Assembly (NCBI GenBank): GCA_964471535.1
Contig: CAYYHA010000117.1
Coordinates: 1-11,806 of the forward strand
DNA: 11,806 nt
Direction: 5' to 3'
Source of the DNA: CAYYHA01 sp964471535
GTDB lineage: Bacteria; Myxococcota; Myxococcia; SLRQ01
Shown: piece by piece, positions 1-7,832 of the stretch
How the letters are laid out: each line of letters begins with the position of its first letter
Numbering within the stretch: position 1 is the first letter of the stretch
The notes under the pieces: generated by a model
Database searches by the model: none
What the model was told of the DNA's origin: nothing
Seen by the model: the letters and a program-made list of their open reading frames with translations, nothing else
Made by a program: the position numbers and the translations under genes

Positions 1-475
1 GGGGTGGGGGCGGGGTGGACGCCAGCCCCTCGCCCGGAGACGCGGCATGCCAGGCCTCGCTGGGATCCCCCGGCGGCGCCGCTTCCCCCTGCCCGGCCGC
101 CTCTGGACCCCCGGTCCCCGGCGCCGGTGGAATCGCCTTGATCTCCTGCGTCGTCTCGTTGCTCGAGGCGGCGCCGGCCTGCACGTGGACGATGATCCGC
201 GTATCCCCCACGCGGATCTCGTCGCCATCCTTCAGGCTCCCCTTGTTGATGCGCTCGCCGTTGACCAGCGTGCCCTCGGCGGAGCCCATGTCGATGATCG
301 AGACCTCTCCGTTGGCGCCCACCTCGACGACGGAGTGGATGCGCGAGACCTTCTCGTCATCGAGGCGCAGGTGCGCAGAGGCGAGCCGCCCGATCTTGAT
401 GATGTCGCGGCTGAACTCCCGGGTCTCGAGGAGCTCGTCGCCCCGGTAGATCTCCATGGAGAGGGGGGTGGGCAT
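1..475 (-). CDS. gltG: FHA-domain protein, N-terminal part (GltG-like gliding motility adaptor), runs off the left edge
   Basis: Only the first 158 codons are present; the gene continues past base 1. Residues about 8-95 form a forkhead-associated (FHA) phosphothreonine-binding domain with its signature residues: G29-R30, S44-R45-I46-H47, G64-S65 followed by G68-T69, and N72-G73. A Pro/Gly/Ala-rich, probably disordered linker follows from about residue 98. There is no N-terminal signal peptide, so the FHA domain should be cytoplasmic. In the known GltG family this domain precedes a single membrane span and a periplasmic TonB-like part, which would lie outside the window. Start: ATG at 475 is the first possible start after an in-frame stop at 494-496. 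Its Shine-Dalgarno is weak, and an ATG at 457 is the alternative. It is the last gene seen of the minus-strand glt operon, 128 bases after gltF. The FHA assignment is secure; the GltG name rests on context and on the FHA sequence. Confidence 0.88.
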   Translation of the reverse strand, partial: MPTPLSMEIYRGDELLETREFSRDIIKIGRLASAHLRLDDEKVSRIHSVVEVGANGEVSIIDMGSAEGTLVNGERINKGSLKDGDEIRVGDTRIIVHVQAGAASSNETTQEIKAIPPAPGTGGPEAAGQGEAAPPGDPSEAWHAASPGEGLASTPPPP

Positions 476-603
476 GGGTGTTCTCGAGGTGCGTCAAGCG
501 TGGAGAGCGGGCGTCCCGCGGCAGCGACGGTCCCCTGTGAGATGCGGCGGCTGCCTGCCCTTCCGACACCGTCCCTGCCGCCAGGTTCCCGCTCGAGCGT
601 GGG

Positions 604-858
604 TCAAAGCTCCCCTACGGACTGTAGGATTTCCTTGCGAAAGTCCTCGCGGATGCGAATCAGGTTGGCGTGCCGGACGCGACGGCGCGACTGCACGTAT
701 TCTCCGTCCGGAGTCGTGAGATCGCCCGAGATGGTGTCCTCCTCGAAGTCGTACTCCGTCTTCTTCTTGTACTGCACCTGCTGCGCATCGGCGTGGTGCG
801 GCACCGTGGCACAGAGGCCCACACCGAGGGCGAGACTCATCCACAACAGGGAGCGCAT
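604..858 (-). CDS. gltF: Small exported protein in the GltF position
   Basis: An 84-residue protein. The N-terminus is a Sec signal peptide (MRSLLWMSLALGVGLC then a polar region) with likely cleavage after A25 (ADA before QQ), leaving a mature protein of about 59 residues. The mature part is highly charged: a YDFEEDTISGDL segment, then PDGEYV, then a basic helix-like stretch (residues about 57-80, RRRVRHANLIRIREDFRKEI). There is no Cys after the signal peptide and no membrane segment. An in-frame reading extends further upstream into the preceding gene, but the ATG at 858 follows a near-perfect Shine-Dalgarno (AAGGAGG, 5-base spacer) and starts the signal peptide, so it is chosen. Its place between gltE-like and gltG-like genes matches gltF of M. 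xanthus, a small poorly understood component of the gliding complex. I recognise the PDGEYV-type sequence as recurring near such loci, but the function is inferred from context only. Confidence 0.85.
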   Translation of the reverse strand: MRSLLWMSLALGVGLCATVPHHADAQQVQYKKKTEYDFEEDTISGDLTTPDGEYVQSRRRVRHANLIRIREDFRKEILQSVGEL

Positions 859-863
859 CGATT

Positions 864-870
864 CCTCCTT
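864..870 (-). promoter_or_regulatory. Ribosome binding site of gltF
   Basis: On the minus strand this reads AAGGAGG and is followed after 5 bases by the ATG at 858. It is the strongest Shine-Dalgarno on the minus strand. It fixes the start of the small gene and shows that it is translated independently rather than by coupling to gltE, which ends 91 bases upstream. Confidence 0.85.
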
Positions 871-949
871 CCCAGCGATCCCCGAAACGATAGCAGAGCC
901 GGGGCTTTTTTTCCCTGCTCCGGGCTTCCCACCCGCTCCCAAAGCGCTC

Positions 950-2368
950 TCACGGGTCCTTCGGCTCCTCCGGTGCCCCGGACTCGCTCGCGCCGTCGCC
1001 GCCCTCCTCGGGAGGGGGCCTGCCCGCCTCGGCCCCCTCGGCGTCGCTGGCGGCACCGGAGGTCACACCGCCCTCGGACTTCGCCGCCTGGATCTCCGCC
1101 TCGAGCTGTGCCTGCTTGGCCGCCTCCTCCTTCCGGCGCGCCTCCGCCTCCATTCGGCGCGCCTCCTCCTCGGCCTTCAGCACCGCCTCGATCTCCTTTG
1201 CAAGGGCCCGCGCGGGGTGATCGGCGGCGACACGGCGCTGGGCGAGGAAGCGGCGCAGGTCCTCGAGCGCTTCCCGGCTCCGCCCCTCGAGGCGGTAGCG
1301 GAGCACCGCCCGGTCGAAAAGCGCCTCGGGATGGTCGGGATCCAGCTCGAGCACCCGCGCATAGGCGGCTTCGGCCTCCTCGGCCTGGCCGAGGGCGCGT
1401 CGGGCAATCCCGAGGTCCAGCCATGCGGCGAGGTCCTCGGGATCGCGGGCGACCACCTGCTCGAGGTGACGGGAGGCGGTCACCCAATCCTCGTTCTCGA
1501 AGGCAATGCGCGCGAGGAGGCGATGGGCGGGGAGGTAGTCGGGATCTTTCTCGACGGCGGCGAGCAGGTTGGCGATGGCCTTCTCCGTCTCCTTCTCCGC
1601 CAGGTCGAGGCGGGCCAGATCCAGGAAGAGCTCGGGGTCCCCCGGTGCGACGTGCTGCGCCTTCGCCGCAAAGAGGCGCGCCAGCGGCCGGTTGCCCTCT
1701 TTGGCCGCCACCTCGAGGAGCACCTTGTAGGCGCCGAGGTGCCCCGCCTGACGGGCGAGGGCCTCGCGGGCCAGCGCCTCGGCGCGCCGGGCGTCCCCGC
1801 GCCGCAGGTGAATCCTCGCCAGGTGCACCCGCGCCTCGGCGTCGTCGGGCCAGGCCTTCAGGATCGCCTGGTACATCTTCGTCGCCTGCCCAACGTCTCC
1901 CCGGCGCTCCACGAGGACGGCCAGGTTGAGGGCCGCCACCTTCAGGCGTGCATTCTTCGCGAGCGCCTGCCGGTACGCCGCCTCGGCCTCGTCGAGTTTG
2001 CCCTGGCGTTCGAGGATCGCCCCCAGGTTGAACCACCCTTCGGCCAGGTCCGGGGCACGTTCGGTTACCCGGCGCCAGGCCGTCTCCAGCGCCGCGAGGT
2101 CCAGCACCCCCGCGGCCTGCTGCTGGCGGTAGGCCTCCACCGCATCTTCGAAGGCCCGCCGCTCTGCCCCGGTCGGTCCCGGCGTCGCGTCGGCCGTGGT
2201 GGGGGCCTCGGAGGCGACGGCGCCGCCCTGCGCCGCGCGCCGGGCGGAGGCGAAGCAGCCCCCGGCGAGCAGCACGAGCACCAGTGGGACGGAGGCCCGC
2301 ACCGCTCCGGACGGCGGCCGGCGCCCGGCCCCGTGCGCCTCGCGCCAACGATGCCGCACAGAGATCAT
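950..2368 (-). CDS. gltE: TPR-repeat lipoprotein (GltE/AglT-like)
   Basis: A 472-residue protein. After a long basic n-region, a hydrophobic stretch ends in LVLLAGGC with C38 as the likely lipidated cysteine, so it should be a lipoprotein facing the periplasm. Residues about 95-345 are consecutive tetratricopeptide repeats, easily seen from the W/Y-x2-L-G...Y/F...A...P pattern (for example GWFNLGAILERQGKLDEAEA). Residues about 383-430 are a charged Ala/Glu/Lys/Arg helix, probably coiled coil, and the last ~42 residues are an acidic Gly/Ser/Pro/Glu tail that looks disordered. TPR arrays bind protein partners. In M. xanthus GltE (AglT) is a periplasmic TPR component of the gliding complex. The start ATG overlaps the gltD stop by 4 bases (ATGA), with GGAG about 8 bases before it, so it is probably translationally coupled. 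The TPR lipoprotein call is strong; the gltE name follows from order and size. Confidence 0.9.
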   Translation of the reverse strand: MISVRHRWREAHGAGRRPPSGAVRASVPLVLVLLAGGCFASARRAAQGGAVASEAPTTADATPGPTGAERRAFEDAVEAYRQQQAAGVLDLAALETAWRRVTERAPDLAEGWFNLGAILERQGKLDEAEAAYRQALAKNARLKVAALNLAVLVERRGDVGQATKMYQAILKAWPDDAEARVHLARIHLRRGDARRAEALAREALARQAGHLGAYKVLLEVAAKEGNRPLARLFAAKAQHVAPGDPELFLDLARLDLAEKETEKAIANLLAAVEKDPDYLPAHRLLARIAFENEDWVTASRHLEQVVARDPEDLAAWLDLGIARRALGQAEEAEAAYARVLELDPDHPEALFDRAVLRYRLEGRSREALEDLRRFLAQRRVAADHPARALAKEIEAVLKAEEEARRMEAEARRKEEAAKQAQLEAEIQAAKSEGGVTSGAASDAEGAEAGRPPPEEGGDGASESGAPEEPKDP

Positions 2369-5300
2369 GGCAAGAGCTCCGAGTCGTCGGGCTCGTCGGC
2401 GTCGCCGCCCGAGCCCGTCGCGCTCCTAGAAGGACCGTCGGCTGCCAAAACCTTCGAGGATCCGCCGGCCTGCGCGCTGCCCGCCGGCGACCGCGCGGTG
2501 CTTCGCCGATCCACCCGGGCGGCGGGCACCTCGACCCCCGTCCCCGCGGGTTCCGGCGCCACCAGTTCGGTGAGGAGGAAATGGCCCTTGGGCGGGGTGA
2601 GCTCCTGCGCCGAGTCCGGCTCCACCCGGAGCTCCACCACCTCGGGCCACGCCTCGGGCCGCAGCCGCTTCAACGCCGCGAGGGCACGCTTCGCGCAGCC
2701 GTTGTAGATCATCAGCTCGCGGCTCTTGGCCACGGCCGCGCTGTAGGCCTCGACCGCCTGCTCCTCCACCGGCAGCGCCTGCTGCGCGAGCAGGTCGCGG
2801 AACTGTTGCCGCTGCTCCTCCTCGGTGAGGTAGGGCGGCAGCGGACCCTCGCGCACGTCGTCGACGAATCGCAGGTACAGGTTCCCCAGTTTCTCGAGGG
2901 CACAGAGGGCCGGCTCACCCTGCTTGTACTTGACCACCTTCGTGTACTTGGCCGCGACCTCACGCATCGCCTTGCTCTTCGCTTCGAGGCTCCGCTTGAA
3001 GCGCGCATCCGACGCGGCGACGCCCTTCTCGAAGAGCGCCTTCGCCTTCTTGGCGGCGAGCAGGACCTTCACCTCCGCGGGCGTGAACTCCTGCCGACCC
3101 TCGGCCTGGGCACGCTCGAGCACCTCCCCCGCTGCCTTCAAGCGAGCGATGAGCTGCTTGGGATTGCCCCGTCCCGCCCATGGGTACTCGAGGCGGACGG
3201 ACTGGTACTGCTTCATCACGCCGTCGAGACGCTTCAGCTCTGCCGTTGCGACGGCGAGGAGTCCTGCCTTGACCCGCTTCTTGCGCCGCCCCAGGCCTTC
3301 GTAGAAGGCCAGGATCTCCTGGTACTTCTTCTCGGCAGCTGCCCGTCCGCGGCGCCCCGCCCGCTCGAGCAGCTTCGCCTGCCGCAGGCGCACCAGGAGG
3401 TGGTCGTCGACGTCCTTCCCCGCGTAGTCGCGCAGATACGCGTCGAGGTGTGCGACCGCATCGAGCCATTTCTTTTCGGCCTCGTAGAGCTTGGCCACCG
3501 AGAGGAAGACCGCCTTCGCGTCCTTGGCCGCCGGCCACAGGGAGACATACTTCAAGCGGTCCGCCCGCGCCTTTTCGTACTGCCCCAGGCCTTCGCGGAG
3601 CACCCCCGCATTGAAGAGCGCCTCCTGCGCCTTGGCCTCGTCGTAGCGGAAGGAGGCCGTGGCGGGACGGGCAGCACGGCGGCGCCGGCGCTTCTTGCCG
3701 CGGGGCTGCGAGCCGGCGCGTTCCTTCTCCCAGCGCGCCGCATACATCTCATAGTACCGGGCCGCCTCGAGAAACTCGGCCAGGGCCTCGTAGCCCGCGG
3801 CGAGCGAATAGAGCGCCTCGGGGACGAGGTCGCTGTCGGGATAGCGCTCGATGAGACGACTTCGGATGGAAAGCGCTCGGTCGACCCGCTTCGCCTTCGC
3901 CCACTCGGCCGACGCATTGAAGAGGGCCTCGTCCGCCTTCTTCGACCGGGGGAACTCCTTGACGAAGCCCTCGTAGGCACGGGCCGCAGCTGCGTGATCG
4001 CCTCGCTTCGCCTTCGCCTCGATCATCGTGAGCGCCGAGTCCTCGATGACCTGTTCGAGATCCTGCTTGAACTTCCCCTTTGCGAGCTTCCGGTTGGCGT
4101 GGAGGCGCCGAGCCCACTCGTTCACCTTCTCGGGCTGCCCAAGAAGGTTGTACGAGTCGAGGATCAGATTCGCCGCATACTCGGCCAGCTCGTGCTCCGG
4201 GTGCTCGAGTGCCACGAAGGCGAAGCGCCGAACCGCTTCGTCGAAGCGGTTGTAGCGATAGAAGATGTTCGCGATCTTGTAGGTGACCTCGACCACCTTC
4301 TCGCCTTTGGGGAAGTACTTCAGGTAGCGTTCGCCTGCTTCGAGGAGCGCCTGCTTCGGCGGCGGAATCTCGAGGGGCGTGGTCGCGGGCACGTCGGGCC
4401 GCGCTTCCTTCTCCTCGAAGGCGCGGGCCACCTCCTCCCACGCGAAGATGGCGTTCACCGCTGCCTGCTTGAAGAACTTGCCCGGCTTCTCCCCGCGAGA
4501 CAGACGCGCTTCGTCGATGGCAAAGGCCTTCTCGTACTGCTCCGCCGCCTCCTGGTACTTCTCCAAGTAGAAGAGCAGCTCCCCGAAGTAGAAGTGCATG
4601 TCGTAGGCGTACTTCGTGTCGGGGAAGAGGGTGACGTAGTCGGAGTACATCTCGTAGGCGTAGTAGAAGGTCGCGTCGTCACGCGTCTTCTTCGCCTCCG
4701 AGTGCCACTCCACCGCAAGGGTTCGCAGGGTGCGCTCGGCGAAGTCCCGGGCCTCCTCGAGCGCCTCTTTCTCCTTCTTGGTCTTGACGACACCCGCCTT
4801 CTCCACCTCCCGGAAGACCCGCACCAGGAGCCGAGCCTGCTTCACCGTGTACCGCTTGTTCCCGATCCGGCGCGCGGCATCCACGATCCGCGCCTGCCAC
4901 CCGGGTGCCTCGGGGCTGATCGGCTTGTCCTTGAGCAGGGTGCGGTAGACGACGATGGCCTCCTTGTCCTTGCCGCCGTCGTAGTAGAGGCTGCCGAGGC
5001 CGGAGAACATCTTCTCCCACTCTTCGCCCCCGACCGTCTGGAAGTCCTCCTTCGCGGTCTTGGGGTCGCCGATGTGCGAATAGGCGAGCACGTAGTCCCG
5101 GCGCGCCTCACGCACCAGAGCGAGCTTGTTCTCTCCCGAGACCCCGCTGGCGATGTCGCCGTAGAAGATCACCGCCTTCCACGTGTCCATCGCCCGCTCG
5201 TAGTCCCCCAGGTTGTAGTAGCACCAGCCCTGCTTGTACATCGCGTAGCCATAGACCTTGCTCTCGGTGAAGCTGCTGGCGCGCTGGTAGGCCTTCAGCG

Positions 5301-6039
5301 CCGACCGGACGTTCCCCTGGTCGAAGTAGGCCTCACCGAAGGCCAGGTAGGCATCGGGAACGTACTCACTCTCGGGGTAGCGGCGGATCAGAACCTTGTA
5401 GACCTTGAGGGCCTGCTTGATCTTCCCCTGTTCCCAGAGGTTCGAGCCCAGCGAATAGAGCACCTCGTCGAGGCGCTCGAAGTCGGAGTAGCGCTTGACG
5501 ATCTGCCGGTAGCTGTCGATGGCCCGGCTTCGCCAGCGCTCGCTCTCCTCGAGGAGCTGTTGCTTCTCGCTTTCGAGCCGGGCCACCGCGCGCTGATCCC
5601 CCCGCTCCTTCGCGGCGATGATGTCGTCGTCCTTCTCGTTGGCGAGGAAGAAATAGTATTGCGCTTCCTCCCAGTAGAGTTCGGCGGCACGGAAGAGGAG
5701 ACCCGGCGCCTCCTCGTCACTGGGGCCGAGCTCGATGATCTGGCTCAAGGTCCGGATCTGCTCGCGGCGCTTCTCTGCCACCTGCAGTTCGATGCGGCGC
5801 CGGAACTGTTCGAAGCGGAGTGCCGGGCGGCGTGCTTCCTCCTTCTTCTTGGGCCGGGAGAGGTCCGCTTTCAGACTGCTGTCGAGGCGCTCCTCCTCCT
5901 TCTGTCCCAGGTCGGCGCCCTTCTCCCAGCGGCGGGCGTGCTCGGACGCGGCTGCCGCCGGCGTGGCGGCGCCGAGGAGCAGGACCGGCAGCAGGGCGAG
6001 AAGTGGAGAAACTCGGAAGGACCTGGATCCCATGCGCAT
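2365..6039 (-). CDS. gltD: Very large periplasmic TPR protein (GltD/AgmU-like)
   Basis: A 1224-residue protein with a Sec signal peptide (hydrophobic core about residues 11-25, cleavage near A31 in PAAAAS). The mature part begins with a charged helical region (about 35-150, with a Lys/Glu-rich coiled-coil-like stretch). Nearly all the rest up to about residue 1050 is degenerate TPRs with many Tyr/Trp (for example YGYAMYKQGWCYYNLGDYER). A polybasic insert (KKRRRRR, residues 782-788) interrupts the array. The C-terminal ~60 residues are low-complexity and probably disordered. Size and architecture match AgmU/GltD of M. xanthus, a periplasmic TPR protein of about 1200 residues that moves with the focal adhesion complex. 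Start: a GTG at 6045 overlaps the gltC stop, but AGGGAA at 6046-6051 would be 0 bases from it and 6 from the ATG at 6039, so ATG 6039 is preferred; ATG 6033 is also possible. Confidence 0.93.
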   Translation of the reverse strand: MRMGSRSFRVSPLLALLPVLLLGAATPAAAASEHARRWEKGADLGQKEEERLDSSLKADLSRPKKKEEARRPALRFEQFRRRIELQVAEKRREQIRTLSQIIELGPSDEEAPGLLFRAAELYWEEAQYYFFLANEKDDDIIAAKERGDQRAVARLESEKQQLLEESERWRSRAIDSYRQIVKRYSDFERLDEVLYSLGSNLWEQGKIKQALKVYKVLIRRYPESEYVPDAYLAFGEAYFDQGNVRSALKAYQRASSFTESKVYGYAMYKQGWCYYNLGDYERAMDTWKAVIFYGDIASGVSGENKLALVREARRDYVLAYSHIGDPKTAKEDFQTVGGEEWEKMFSGLGSLYYDGGKDKEAIVVYRTLLKDKPISPEAPGWQARIVDAARRIGNKRYTVKQARLLVRVFREVEKAGVVKTKKEKEALEEARDFAERTLRTLAVEWHSEAKKTRDDATFYYAYEMYSDYVTLFPDTKYAYDMHFYFGELLFYLEKYQEAAEQYEKAFAIDEARLSRGEKPGKFFKQAAVNAIFAWEEVARAFEEKEARPDVPATTPLEIPPPKQALLEAGERYLKYFPKGEKVVEVTYKIANIFYRYNRFDEAVRRFAFVALEHPEHELAEYAANLILDSYNLLGQPEKVNEWARRLHANRKLAKGKFKQDLEQVIEDSALTMIEAKAKRGDHAAAARAYEGFVKEFPRSKKADEALFNASAEWAKAKRVDRALSIRSRLIERYPDSDLVPEALYSLAAGYEALAEFLEAARYYEMYAARWEKERAGSQPRGKKRRRRRAARPATASFRYDEAKAQEALFNAGVLREGLGQYEKARADRLKYVSLWPAAKDAKAVFLSVAKLYEAEKKWLDAVAHLDAYLRDYAGKDVDDHLLVRLRQAKLLERAGRRGRAAAEKKYQEILAFYEGLGRRKKRVKAGLLAVATAELKRLDGVMKQYQSVRLEYPWAGRGNPKQLIARLKAAGEVLERAQAEGRQEFTPAEVKVLLAAKKAKALFEKGVAASDARFKRSLEAKSKAMREVAAKYTKVVKYKQGEPALCALEKLGNLYLRFVDDVREGPLPPYLTEEEQRQQFRDLLAQQALPVEEQAVEAYSAAVAKSRELMIYNGCAKRALAALKRLRPEAWPEVVELRVEPDSAQELTPPKGHFLLTELVAPEPAGTGVEVPAARVDRRSTARSPAGSAQAGGSSKVLAADGPSRSATGSGGDADEPDDSELLP

Positions 6040-6041
6040 GG

Positions 6042-7832
6042 TCACTTCCCTGCGCCAGCACCGGCGGCGAGGCGCTCCTTGCAGCCCTTGGTCAAGGTGT
6101 ATTGATAGGTCCCAAGCTCGTCCCGCCAGTACTCGCCCTCATAGGGCCAGTACAGCTCCTCGTCGCTCACCGCGACCGAGTAGCCGTACGCCTGCACGAC
6201 GTCGAGCTTCCCGCCTGCCTGCAGCTGCTTCTCCAGGAACTCCTTCTCGCGGCTCTGCGTCTCGAAGCGAATGCGCAGGCCCTGCGACAGCAGGTCCTTG
6301 AGCGACTCCTTCTCGGCATACAGCTTGGCGCTCGCCATCAGCCCCGCCTTCTGTATCAGCTCCTGGCGTTCACTTTTGAGGTGCTCGAGGAGCTCCTTGG
6401 CCAGGGGTGAGAACTTGAAGACCTGGTCCTGCTCGGCGATGGAGTCCATCTCCCGCTCCACCTCCTGGATGGAGTCGTTCATCGCCTTGAACTCCTTGTC
6501 GGTGAGTGCCGCCTTGAGGATGCGTGCGAGCACCCCGCTGGTGGGCTGCCCGGCCCGCTCGCGTCGCTGCACGTCGGCGAGGAGCTCGTAGTACTCGACG
6601 GGCGTCTTGCCACTGGCGGCGAGCTTCGCCAGCTCCTCGTGGACCGGCCCGTAGATGTGTTCGAACTCCTCCACGATCAGCTTGGCCTCCGGATAGCGGC
6701 AGTTCTCGTAGTAGATGACCGCCTTCAGGATCAGCGACTCGGGGAAGTACTCGTCGGCGAAGAAGGGGGAGTGCAGGGTGACCATGTTGCCGAGGGCCCG
6801 CTCGTAGTCGCCCAGGCGGAAGTAGGCCCAGCTCGACTCGAAGAGGCTCTGCAGCCACTGCTCGCTGTCCCGTGGGATCTTGTTGTAGTAGCCGGCGGCG
6901 AAGACGTTCTGCTTGTGCTCGTAGTGGAGCCGCGCCAGCTGCATGTACGCCAGATCGCGCAGATCGGTGTTCTTCAGCCGCCCGGTGCGCGGGCTCGTGA
7001 GCTTCACGACCTCCTTGAACTTCGCCAGCGCACCGTTCGCGTCGCCCCGCTGATAGAGGATGAGTCCCTGCAGGAAGAGCGCCTTGGGATAGAACTTCGT
7101 CTGATCGGAGATGCCACCGAGCAGACGGTCGGCCTCGGCGAAGCTCTGCTCCGCCTCATCGGACTCCCCCGCCTCCATCAGCGCCCGGCCCCGTGTGAAG
7201 TGGTATTTCGCGAGCAGATAGAGGAACTCGTCGCGGTACTTCTCGGGAAACTCCTTGTCGGCGTAGGCGGCGATGTCCTCGAGGACCACGCTCTCGTTGA
7301 CCATCTTGCGGGAGATGAAGAAGAGCCACTCCAACGAAACCGAGAAGTACTTGTGCGCCTCACCGGCACTCAAGATCCGTTTGAAGTAGGCCAACGCCGA
7401 GTGGTAGAGCCCCATCTTGTACAGGCTCTTGGCGAGTAGGTACTCGGCCTGCTGGTGGTGCTCAGCTGCCTTCGGGTCCTGAAGGATCTTGTAGAAGGCC
7501 ACCGCGGCAGCGTCGTAGTTCTCCCCGTCGTAGAGGGCCACGGCGGCGTCGAGCGCCCGCTGGGCAGCGGACTTCTCCTCGTCCGAGAGGTCGAGCCCCA
7601 TCCCTTCGAAGCTCATCGTCTCGTCCCCGCCCGAGACCTCGGAACCCCCGATCTGGATCTCCACGTCGTCGCCCGTCGCATCCTTCCCCGTATCGTCCTT
7701 GCCTTCGTCCTCCCCGTCGTCGGAGAGATCGAGCCCCTCGAAGGTCATCTGTGCCCGAGCGGCGCGGGGCCACACGAGCGGGCCGCCCATCCACAGACCG
7801 ACGAGGAGGAGGAGGCACAGGCCGCGCTTCAC
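6042..7832 (-). CDS. gltC: Periplasmic TPR protein of the outer-membrane gliding module (GltC-like)
   Basis: A 596-residue protein with a Sec signal peptide cleaved near ARA-Q28. A strongly acidic, probably flexible N-terminal region (residues 29-86) carries two copies of an MxFEG...LDLSD motif (29-39 and 73-86). Residues about 87-370 are TPR-like helical repeats (for example DGENYDAAAVAFYKIL and YFRLGDYERALG). Residues about 420-555 form charged long helices. The C-terminus has WPYEGEYWRDELGTY, a tail I associate with the GltC family. In M. xanthus GltC is a soluble periplasmic TPR protein that works with the barrels GltA and GltB and the lipoprotein GltK. Start is GTG at 7832, overlapping the gltA stop (GTGA), with GGGAGGT 5 bases upstream. 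The two partner barrels lie immediately upstream in the same operon, which supports the identification. Confidence 0.92.
   Translation of the reverse strand: MKRGLCLLLLVGLWMGGPLVWPRAARAQMTFEGLDLSDDGEDEGKDDTGKDATGDDVEIQIGGSEVSGGDETMSFEGMGLDLSDEEKSAAQRALDAAVALYDGENYDAAAVAFYKILQDPKAAEHHQQAEYLLAKSLYKMGLYHSALAYFKRILSAGEAHKYFSVSLEWLFFISRKMVNESVVLEDIAAYADKEFPEKYRDEFLYLLAKYHFTRGRALMEAGESDEAEQSFAEADRLLGGISDQTKFYPKALFLQGLILYQRGDANGALAKFKEVVKLTSPRTGRLKNTDLRDLAYMQLARLHYEHKQNVFAAGYYNKIPRDSEQWLQSLFESSWAYFRLGDYERALGNMVTLHSPFFADEYFPESLILKAVIYYENCRYPEAKLIVEEFEHIYGPVHEELAKLAASGKTPVEYYELLADVQRRERAGQPTSGVLARILKAALTDKEFKAMNDSIQEVEREMDSIAEQDQVFKFSPLAKELLEHLKSERQELIQKAGLMASAKLYAEKESLKDLLSQGLRIRFETQSREKEFLEKQLQAGGKLDVVQAYGYSVAVSDEELYWPYEGEYWRDELGTYQYTLTKGCKERLAAGAGAGK

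Noticed and set aside
492..497. TTGACG on the minus strand just before gltG, a possible -35 element
   Set aside because: The matching -10 position would fall at the start codon and reads TGCCCA; no usable promoter.
900..920. GC-rich sequence followed by seven T (906-912), resembling a plus-strand intrinsic terminator
   Set aside because: No plus-strand gene ends here, and the preceding GC-rich bases do not form a proper stem. On the minus strand, the direction of transcription, it is an A tract.
47..2707. An 886-codon open frame on the plus strand across gltG, gltF, gltE and the end of gltD
   Set aside because: Same mirror-frame artefact; it ignores gene boundaries and intergenic gaps and has no recognisable domain.
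2284..6105. A 1273-codon open frame on the plus strand opposite gltD
   Set aside because: Expected shadow. When minus-strand codons end in G or C, the antisense codons in the aligned frame begin with G or C and cannot be stops. The translation is low-complexity Leu/Arg/Val/Glu-rich with no domain, while the minus-strand protein has a signal peptide, ribosome site and TPRs.
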